From Chrysochromulina tobinii (lineage: Eukaryota > Haptophyta > Prymnesiales > Chrysochromulinaceae), in contig JWZX01002801.1 in NCBI GenBank assembly GCA_001275005.1, positions 1-14,645 of the forward strand: DNA of 14,645 nt. Reading direction: 5' to 3'. Under the pieces are notes generated by a model. That model ran no database searches. It saw nothing but the letters and a program-made list of their open reading frames with translations, and was not told where the DNA came from. The position numbers and the translations under genes were made by a program. Shown piece after piece: positions 7,793 through 14,124 of the stretch (within the stretch, counting starts at the first letter, position 1; the number at the start of each line of letters is the position of its first letter).

Positions 7793-8659
7793 ATGAAGCC
7801 TAGGCATTCGTCGTCGGCTAAACCGGTCGACGCGCACTGGAGCATATGCGAGAACGCTACCATGGTTCCACGTTTCAATGCGCGCATGGCACACAATGCT
7901 GTAGTCAGGGTGAATGCAAATGGTGTTCCGGGTGATGTGGTTGAGCTCGGCGTATGGAAGGGTGGCTTGTCTTGCATGATGGCATTGGCGCAGAGGCTGC
8001 ACGGCGACTCGGCGCGCCCTCGAACTCATTGGCTCTTTGACACTTTTGAAGGCATGCCTGCGCCAACCGGCGACGATGACCGCCGGTCGCGATGGTACTA
8101 CAGCCGGATCACAAATGGAACCGCCAAGAGCGCACCAGGAGGTGTGCGCGACGGCAAGTGGGCCTACGCGCCACTCGACGACGTGAGACGGACGATCGCT
8201 CGCACTGGCATGCCAGAGGCTAGCTTCCGCTTTGTCAAGGGTAAAGTCGAGGACACTCTGCGTGATCCATCGATTACACTACCGCGAGCCATCGCCGTGC
8301 TCCGCCTCGATACTGACTGGTACGAGAGCACACGCGTCGAGCTCGAGGTCCTCTGGCCACTCGTCTCACCGGGAGGGTGGATGTATGTCGACGACTACAG
8401 CGCCTTCGGCGGCTCGCGCAAGGCAGTCGATCAATGGCTGCAACGCAAGGGGTGGGCTACAGAGGCGCAGAGCGCCCACGCCTTCTTGAGGGGATCCGCG
8501 AGGCCAAAGGAGGGCTGTGCCGAGGATCACCTCGGCGCGTTCCAGGTGTGGAAGACGTCGTCGACCCTCGAGAATGAGATTCGTGAGCGGCCCTTCCAGA
8601 TTATGCCGCTTGTTCAGCACTGTGCCCCTCATAGAGCACCTCATCTGGTAGCCAAGTAA
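7793..8659 (+). CDS. TylF/macrocin-type O-methyltransferase
   Basis: SAM-dependent, probably metal-assisted O-methyltransferase acting on a sugar or other hydroxylated small molecule; substrate unknown. From ATG 7793 (purine at -3) it has 288 residues. Motif I GDVVELGVWKGG (47-58) binds SAM; HWLFDTFEGMPAP (79-91) is the family's next conserved block. LRLDTDWYEST (170-180) and SPGGWMYVDDY (192-202) contain the Asp residues (D173, D200, D201) that bind Mg in TylF, NovP and MycF relatives. The frame is open upstream to about 7706 without an ATG; MVPRFNARMAHN at residue 24 (7862) is an alternative start with good ACCATGG context. No signal peptide or membrane span is seen. The last 25 residues are beyond the usual fold. 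Such enzymes are common in bacteria and patchy in algae, so ancient transfer is possible, but base composition matches the neighbours. Confidence 0.85.
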   Translation: MKPRHSSSAKPVDAHWSICENATMVPRFNARMAHNAVVRVNANGVPGDVVELGVWKGGLSCMMALAQRLHGDSARPRTHWLFDTFEGMPAPTGDDDRRSRWYYSRITNGTAKSAPGGVRDGKWAYAPLDDVRRTIARTGMPEASFRFVKGKVEDTLRDPSITLPRAIAVLRLDTDWYESTRVELEVLWPLVSPGGWMYVDDYSAFGGSRKAVDQWLQRKGWATEAQSAHAFLRGSARPKEGCAEDHLGAFQVWKTSSTLENEIRERPFQIMPLVQHCAPHRAPHLVAK

Positions 8660-8849
8660 ATGGGTGGGCAAGCGACCAAACGCGCTACATGATTGTGCGA
8701 TCTACAGTGCACAGTAGCCCGATGCGTTTCAGAAGTAAATTCTAAATAGTACCGTATTATCAAAACACTCCGCAACGCGACGCACCACCACCCCTCCGCT
8801 GCCGCGGCTAGCCTATATCTTACGGAGATTGCGTACCGGTAGACTGACT

Positions 8850-8918
8850 GACGAAACCCACTGGTTGCCTAATAAAGAGATGACGAAACCCTGCGAGGTC
8901 AGTGACGAAACTTCGACG
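8850..8918 (+). repeat. Three spaced copies of TGACGAAAC
   Basis: TGACGAAAC occurs three times at roughly 30-bp intervals (after GACTGACTGACG, after AGAGATGACG, and after GGTCAGTGACG), the first two extending to TGACGAAACCC. The last copy is followed by a partial CGACGAACC. The regular spacing just downstream of the methyltransferase gene is the only organised feature here. Confidence 0.55.
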
Positions 8919-9010
8919 AACCTTTTCCCGCACTTTCAGTGTCAGACACTCCAGTGTGACCCTCCGACTCTCTAACCTCGGCTCAGGCCGGATGTACGGA
9001 GGTGGGGGCT

Positions 9011-9027
9011 TGACCTCGCGGAGGTCA
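9011..9027. repeat. Perfect inverted repeat, 7-bp stem, 3-nt loop
   Basis: TGACCTC, loop GCG, GAGGTCA. A compact hairpin in non-coding DNA. It is too short to assign a role. Confidence 0.6.
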
Positions 9028-9581
9028 GCTTGCGCTCCAAATCGCTCCGGCAGCCTTCGGCAGCGCCAGCCCCCCACTCTGCGACCCTCTCTCAAAAGTC
9101 TCTCGTCACCGCGCTCTCATTGTCATAAGTCATCTCTCTCTCCCCGCAATGCACACATACGGATGCCACTTGCCAGTGCAGGCCCGTCTAACAAAGTACG
9201 TGACAAGTGAGACTGAAAGACACATCGACAGATCCTCACTGTGGTGAAGAGCGATCAGAGTCGCTCGCGGCTTGGCGGATGGCGCGCGTCGCGCCGACAC
9301 GCACCGCGGCACGCCACGGCGCACCACAGCACACGCGGCGCCGACAGACTCGGCTCACGCCCGGGCGGCGAGCGCGGGCGCCCGCGCGACCCGCGCCGCG
9401 GGTCGAGCAGCACCGCAGCAGGTTTTTTGCTCGGCTTTAACAATTACGGTACCACGCACACACACCACAACCTTAAACGCTCATTCGGAAAGGAATGACT
9501 CATCGCGCTCGAGGTTTAAGCTCGAGGTGCGACGCGTCCGACCTACTCGCACCGCACCTACACCACAGGGAGACAGGGGGT

Positions 9582-9596
9582 GACCCTCCGAGGGTC
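9582..9596. repeat. Inverted repeat, 6-bp stem, 3-nt loop
   Basis: GACCCT, loop CCG, AGGGTC. Similar in design to the hairpin at 9011-9027 and in the same gene-free stretch. Confidence 0.5.
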
Positions 9597-9799
9597 GCCC
9601 TTGACGTTCCTAGGTAGACGCATGGTAGACGGTGCACCGCATGCAAACACCAACGCATGGATAATGACGCTTTACGCCTGACGCCTGAAGCTTGACGCGG
9701 ACGCTTGTCGTTTGACCGCGCACGAATCCCCCTGAAGGTGTGGACAGCCCTTGCGATTTGTCTCAGCGAGCGAAAGAAGTCAAGAAAAAGTGGAGACGG

Positions 9800-10171
9800 T
9801 CATCTCTTGGAGAACAAGACCGCAGCGCCGGTCTTGATCATGGAGACGAGTACGCCCCCCCCCTTCTTCCCCTTCCTCTTTTTCCGCAGCAAGTAGCGCC
9901 GGTAAGAGTCCTGGATCTTCAACGCCGCCCACGTTCTGAGGTCACGTTTCTTTTGGTCGAGCAGCTGCATCGCTTTCCGGCGCCTCATCGCCGCCTGCAC
10001 AAAGATTGCCGCGCCGCGCATCTCTTGAAAGGTCGAATGTTCCGCATGGCCACGGAAAGTCTCTTGGATCAATCGTGCGGCACGGTTCTCCTTTTTAATC
10101 TTGTTCGCCTCTGTGGGGAGGGCCTCGCCGATGGCCACGAAGAGATTTTCCCAAGCATTAGGTTTCGGCAT
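9800..10171 (-). CDS. Small IQ-motif protein (probable calmodulin binder)
   Basis: 123 residues, basic, from ATG at 10171. Three IQ-like motifs bind calmodulin or centrin-type EF-hand proteins in other families: AARLIQETFRGH (31-42), FVQAAMRRRKA (57-67) and AALKIQDSYRRYLLRKK (82-98). The last is the most canonical (IQxxxRxxxxRK). The tail is Lys/Gly-rich (KRKGKKGGG) then short and hydrophobic. The GGG is coded by nine consecutive G, so an indel there would change the last 19 residues. No other domain is visible, so it may be complete or a fragment of a larger gene with unseen exons. Small triple-IQ proteins occur in axonemes, which would fit the window, but that is inference. Confidence 0.68.
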   Translation of the reverse strand: MPKPNAWENLFVAIGEALPTEANKIKKENRAARLIQETFRGHAEHSTFQEMRGAAIFVQAAMRRRKAMQLLDQKKRDLRTWAALKIQDSYRRYLLRKKRKGKKGGGVLVSMIKTGAAVLFSKR

Positions 10172-10433
10172 CTATCCTCCAGCTCTCCGCAAATTTCAGC
10201 CCCAAGGGGATTTTGGAGACGGCTCCGCCGGGATCCTGGTGCAGCTCTGTATCTCGAGTCGCCGCCGTAAGAGAGGACCCACGAGTTCGCCAAAAAAGTA
10301 AAAGTAAGTATTGACCGGTAAACTTCAGAAACTTTCGCAACTTCCTGAACTCGGGGCAAAAGGACAATCATTTTCCGTAATTCGGGGGGTCTGTACCTTT
10401 TCGTTTGTCCGTGGTCTTTCTAATGAGTCTGGG
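10172..10433. other. Intergenic spacer between two minus-strand genes
   Basis: 262 bp between the sulfotransferase stop (10434) and the IQ-protein ATG (10171). It is AT-richer than the genes, with an A-rich patch near 10290-10310. It should contain the sulfotransferase 3' UTR and the IQ-gene promoter. No specific element recognised. Confidence 0.45.
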
Positions 10434-11453
10434 TCACACAACTCCTAAATGATACATGGGCCTGCCAGTCAGCGGGCACTGCGAGGGGTGCCCCAGCGCG
10501 CAGTGATGATGCGAAACCGACGATGGCTCGGTCGTGCTGCGATTCAGCTCAGCCACCTCGCGCAGCTGCGAGTTGAAGCGTGATTGAGCTTGCTCGATCA
10601 GGTGTAGGTCGTACTTGTTCAACTCGCGTAGCACCCGGACGGTACGCTCGCCCAGCTGCACCATCCTGCTCGGCGCCGCGCTCGTGCTCAAGCGCGAGCT
10701 CAGCCGCCGTCCATCCCCTTGGAGGTACTTTTTGCGCAGCAATGCCTTCTGGTGGCTGTTGCTGCGGGCTGGTGAGCCACGCCAGCCAAACTTGGCGCGC
10801 AGGAGCGCAGCACCGTGATCCTCGAAGCGCTCGATGGGGATCGCCAGCGCGAACGACGCCAGCACATCGGACGCCGCCCGGAAATGAGACTCGTTTATCC
10901 CACGAAGCGGCAGGAAGAAGGCTGAAGGGCCAAGCAGCAGCCGCGTGAAGAAATTGTCTAGCGCTGCGGTACCAATGAGTGACGATGAGGTCGAGGTGTT
11001 GAAGACGTAGGGCTGCTCGAGGACGCGACGGAGCCACGTGTTGGGCTGCGCAACCAATCGCAGGGCTAGGCTCTGCAAGCGTGCGATAGGGTCCCGCAAC
11101 ACCGTAATGTAGGTGAAGGTGTCAAAGCAGTAGGCTGGAAGCAACGTCTCGCTCGCTAGGAAAGTCAGGTTACGACGTCGCGCATACCGTGCCAATCCCT
11201 CGCACCCTGGCTGGTATGGCGCCCGGCACGCTTTCTCGGGCAAAGCGCACGCAGGTGGCCGGCAGAAGCGCCTCCAATCCCATGGGTGCTGACAATTCAG
11301 GTTGCAATTGGAGCCGCACGCAGGCACACGCGAACACGGCTGTTGCTGTGCCCAGCGGCAGAGCGACGTGCCACCCGATGAGGACACGTGAAAGAAGAAG
11401 ATGGGCCTCGTTGGGCGCTCGTTCTGGGCCGTCATGGGCTGGAAGGCCTCCAT
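10434..11453 (-). CDS. Sulfotransferase-family protein (Sulfotransfer_2-like) with altered PAPS loop
   Basis: Predicted PAPS-dependent carbohydrate sulfotransferase of the Golgi HS2ST/Gal3ST type, 339 residues from ATG 11453; the frame stays open to about 11519 without an ATG. FFFHVSSSGGTSLCRWA (19-35) sits where the 5'-phosphosulfate loop (usually HxPKTGGTS) belongs, and YITVLRDPIARLQS (115-128) is the 3'-phosphate box. LDNFFTRLLLG (165-175), IPIERFED (205-212) and LRELNKYDLHLIEQAQSRF (275-293) match later conserved blocks. A Cys-rich segment (C32, C40, C46, C50, C54, C64, C69, C76, C84) suggests disulfides and a lumenal location. No N-terminal signal anchor is seen; it may lie in an upstream exon, since a good acceptor (CACTTTTTCAG) precedes the frame near 11505. 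The loop Lys that contacts the phosphate is Ser here, so activity is uncertain. Confidence 0.8.
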   Translation of the reverse strand: MEAFQPMTAQNERPTRPIFFFHVSSSGGTSLCRWAQQQPCSRVPACGSNCNLNCQHPWDWRRFCRPPACALPEKACRAPYQPGCEGLARYARRRNLTFLASETLLPAYCFDTFTYITVLRDPIARLQSLALRLVAQPNTWLRRVLEQPYVFNTSTSSSLIGTAALDNFFTRLLLGPSAFFLPLRGINESHFRAASDVLASFALAIPIERFEDHGAALLRAKFGWRGSPARSNSHQKALLRKKYLQGDGRRLSSRLSTSAAPSRMVQLGERTVRVLRELNKYDLHLIEQAQSRFNSQLREVAELNRSTTEPSSVSHHHCALGHPSQCPLTGRPMYHLGVV

Positions 11454-11627
11454 GTTTCGGTGGGTCGCGCGCGCGGACGGGAGATCGTTGACTCCCACGT
11501 TTGGCTGAAAAAGTGACACGCATGCACATTTTACATGCCCAACACTAAAGCGGCGTCGAGGTGCGCTTTACGTTCCTTTTGCCTTCACCATTTCTTGTTC
11601 ATTGGTGTGCTGTGAACAGCGATCGCA
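11454..11627. promoter_or_regulatory. Presumed divergent promoter region
   Basis: 174 bp between the sulfotransferase ATG (minus) and the EF-hand-protein ATG (plus, 11628). It should carry initiation sites for both genes. Its minus-strand part contains a plausible splice acceptor for the sulfotransferase, so that gene's true first exon may overlap the region or lie beyond it. Confidence 0.38.
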
Positions 11628-14124
11628 ATGTCAACAGCTGAGCGTCGCAGCCAGCGGGAGCTCGCTGCGGCCCAGGGCATCTGGTCCACGTCTCGGCCGG
11701 CACCGCGTTTGGCGGTGCCTGGAGCGCCAGAGCACCGAGCTGCACCGACACGGCCCGTCACGCCCCGCGCAGGGCGGCTGAGGACTGCACCCATGAAAGC
11801 ATTTCAAACGGCGGCCATCAAACACGCGCAAATCGAGGCTCGTGGTCGGCTGCACGCCTCAACAGCTCAGGGCCGGGTGGAAGCAACTCGCGCTACCAGC
11901 AACGACTTGCGAACGCTCCGACACATCGGCACACGCGCGTGGGCCGACGATTCAGATTTTGTCCCAAACAGGGTACGGCTCGCCTTCGCCGCGTTCGATC
12001 ACAACCGCAGCGGATATCTCAACTATCGCGAGCTCCGCAGTGCGCTGCGGCACTACGGCCTCGACGTAAGCAACCGCGACGCCCAGCGCATGATCGTCGC
12101 TTATGATGAGCGGCCTGACGGGCGGTATGTGGCAGGCTCTCGAACAACACCTCTCGCCCTCTCGCCCTCTCGCTCACAGAGGTCCGATCGGATCGGTGCC
12201 TGTGGCTCGCAGGATGGAGCTGCGCGAGTTCGATCAGTTGGTTCAGGATCTCGAGTCCGGCGTCCTCCGCGCGGCCGCCGCTCCGTCGTATGACCCCGCC
12301 AACATCCCACCGCGCGTGTTCGCGGCCTTTCGCGCCCATGACGCGAACCGCGACGGCTACCTCGACCGCACAGAGATGCGGCACGCGCTGCTGCGCTATG
12401 GCATTGACTCGAAGCAGGCAGGAGCCGCGCGCGTGCTCGCCGGCCTGGAAAGGCGCCCGGCGGGTCGCATCGACATTGCAGACTTCGCCAAGCTCGTTCG
12501 GCAGCTTGAATCTGGCGAAAGGGCTGCGGCGCGCGAGGCGGTGCCCGCGCGCGTCAGGCGCACCTTCGAGGCCTTTGACAAGGGTGGCCACGGGCATCTC
12601 GAGGTGCGCGAGATTCGAGCGGCACTGCGCCACTACGGGCTGGACGTGACCAAGCCATCGGCCTCGAGCCTGCTCTACGCATTCGACGCGCGTCCTGTCG
12701 GGCGCCTTGACGTGAACGAGTTTGCACAGCTGGTGAGGGAGATTGAGGCCGAGATGGCGCGCGCTCAGGCGCCCGCTCAGGCGCCCGCACCGTCTCTGAA
12801 CTCAGCCCACGCTCGCGACGGCGCTGGAGGCTATCCTGACGAACCTGACGAAGCTGGCGGAGGAGGCTACGGCGGCGGCGGCGGGTACAGAAGCGAGATC
12901 AACCTCGGCGACGGTTATGGTTTCAACAGAAGGAGCGACGCTCAACACGGCGCTGTAAGCGTACGCTCGGCCACGCGTCCCGCCTCGGAGCATATCTCGG
13001 AGCATATCTCGGCCACGCGTCCCACCTCGGAGCATATCTCGGAGCATATCTCGGCCACCCGTCCCGCCTCGTCGGACCTCGCCCTGCGGCAGTCGGTGGC
13101 AAGCGGGCGCGCGGCAGAGGGGCCCCGCGGCAGCCGGTGGCAAGCGGCGGAGGCGGCCCGCGGCAGCCGGTGGCAAGCGGCGGAGGCGGAGGTGGCCGCC
13201 GCGCGCCTTGACGATGCGTTCGAAGCGCGCCGGCGCCAATACGGCATGCACTCTGAGGAGAGCATGCTGCCTCGCGATGATGGATCACTCCCCTTTTACC
13301 GAGAAGGGATGCCGTATGGCCACCAGTGGCCGCCCGATGTGAGCGCCGGAGGTCCGAGTGGCGGCGACGGCGGTTACAACACGCTGCCAGTGAGTGAGGT
13401 GATGCGACATCCGGAGAGGCCGTTGCCACGTGCGCCGCTGACGCACACCAACCCGCGCCAGGCCCGCGGTGAGCCGAGCAGCTCGAGAGATATCCGCATG
13501 CTCGAGGCGTCTCTGCTCACCAAGCTCGACGGGCGCGCGGGCACCGACTCGGACATGTCGCGTGCGCGCGTGCTCACAAACCTCTTCGGGGCCGTCAATC
13601 CGAATGGCGAGCAGTACGCGAGCGAAGCTGAATTCGTGTCGGCCATCGGTCGCCTTAGCCTCGGCGCCTCGCCCTACGCCGGCGTGCGCAGCGCCAACCC
13701 TCACATGAGGATCAAGTCCGGCTGGAAGTTTGAGGTCCGCCCCCAGACGCTCACAGCGCTCTTTGACAAGTACGCGGAGCAGATGGCGCACCGGCTCCTC
13801 GCGGCCATCAGCATGCACGTGCTCACCACGGCGCCCTCCTCCCTTCCCCACAGGTACGCGGAGCAGATCGGCTCGGAGCGCCTGATCGATGTCGAGGCGC
13901 TCTACGCGCGCCTCAAGCGAGCCGTTACTCCGTACGGGCGCGACGCGACGAGCCTCGAGATCGCCGAGCTCGAGATGAGATCCGATCTCGAGCGCGAGCT
14001 CAGGGAGCACCCGCACGCGCCGAGGGGGCGCGCGGGCGGGGGTGGGGTGCTCGTCGGAGCACGCGACTACATCTCGCCGTCTTTCTACGTCGGAGATCGC
14101 CGCAACATGCCTCGCCAACACTAA
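11628..14124 (+). CDS. Multi-EF-hand calcium-binding protein (3 exons)
   Basis: Exons 11628-12124, 12213-13769 and 13854-14124 give about 774 residues. Three EF-hand pairs: loop DHNRSGYLNYRE (124-135) with DERPDGRMELRE (160-171); DANRDGYLDRTE (209-220) with a degenerate ERRPAGRIDIAD (245-256); DKGGHGHLEVRE (288-299) with DARPVGRLDVNE (324-335). Loops 1, 3 and 5 look able to bind calcium; the even loops lack some ligands. Each pair ends in a similar FxxLVRxLESG helix, so the pairs arose by internal duplication. Residues about 345-580 are low-complexity (Ala/Pro, Gly/Tyr, two minisatellite-coded blocks). A C-terminal helical domain (about 585-720) contains a LTALFDKYAEQ..LIDVEALYARL segment resembling a degenerate EF pair. 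The ATG at 11628 has a purine at -3. Cytosolic or flagellar location is a guess; the exact family is not recognised. Confidence 0.82.
12125..12212 (+). other. Predicted intron 1 (88 nt, phase 2) of the EF-hand gene
   Basis: Donor GACGGGCG|GTATGT, acceptor GTGGCTCGCAG|GATGGAGC. Splicing joins ..YDERPDG to RMELREF, restoring an EF-hand loop that matches the two later repeats (RPAGRIDIADF and RPVGRLDVNEF). Both unspliced frames otherwise break here. It contains a CTCTCGCC micro-repeat. Confidence 0.92.
12967..13068 (+). repeat. In-frame coding minisatellite, 42-bp unit
   Basis: Two full 42-bp units (12967-13008, 13009-13050) and a partial third, nearly identical. Each is 18 bp plus two 12-bp TCGGAGCATATC copies, coding for SATRPASEHISEHI. 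The unit is a multiple of three, so copy-number change would keep the frame of the EF-hand protein. Confidence 0.9.
13124..13189 (+). repeat. In-frame coding tandem repeat, 33-bp unit
   Basis: Two exact 33-bp copies (13124-13156 and 13157-13189), each coding for RGSRWQAAEAA-like residues. A decayed relative (GCGGCAGTCGGTGGCAAGCG) lies just upstream near 13086-13105. It belongs to the disordered middle of the EF-hand protein. Confidence 0.88.
13770..13853 (+). other. Predicted intron 2 (84 nt, phase 2) of the EF-hand gene, bounded by a 15-bp direct repeat
   Basis: Donor GACAA|GTACGCGG and acceptor with strong pyrimidine tract CCTCCCTTCCCCACAG|GTACGCGG. The first 15 bases of the intron (13770-13784) are identical to the first 15 of the next exon (13854-13868). 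Removal turns KYAEQM...RYAEQI into a single KYAEQI. The intron is 28 codons long without a stop, so retention would also be translatable. Confidence 0.78.

Larger units (their letters stand above)
8660..9799. other. Long intergenic region, no supported gene
   Basis: 1,140 bp without a frame I can support; candidate frames of up to about 100 codons are Arg/Ser/Thr-rich with no motif. AT content rises at 8690-8770. Structures: three TGACGAAAC copies (8850, 8880 and 8910 area), a perfect 7-bp inverted repeat with 3-nt loop (9011-9027), a duplicated CTCGAGGT with internal XhoI palindromes (about 9509-9530), a 6-bp inverted repeat with 3-nt loop (9582-9596), and an ACGCCTG / CTTGACGC microrepeat (9666-9712). 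Confidence 0.5.

Noticed and set aside
12103-12212. ATG at 12103 as start of a separate EF-hand gene
   Set aside because: That start lies just upstream of an evident donor site; the EF-hand repeat pattern requires joining exon 1 (ending DG) to RMELREF, so there is one gene with an intron, not two.
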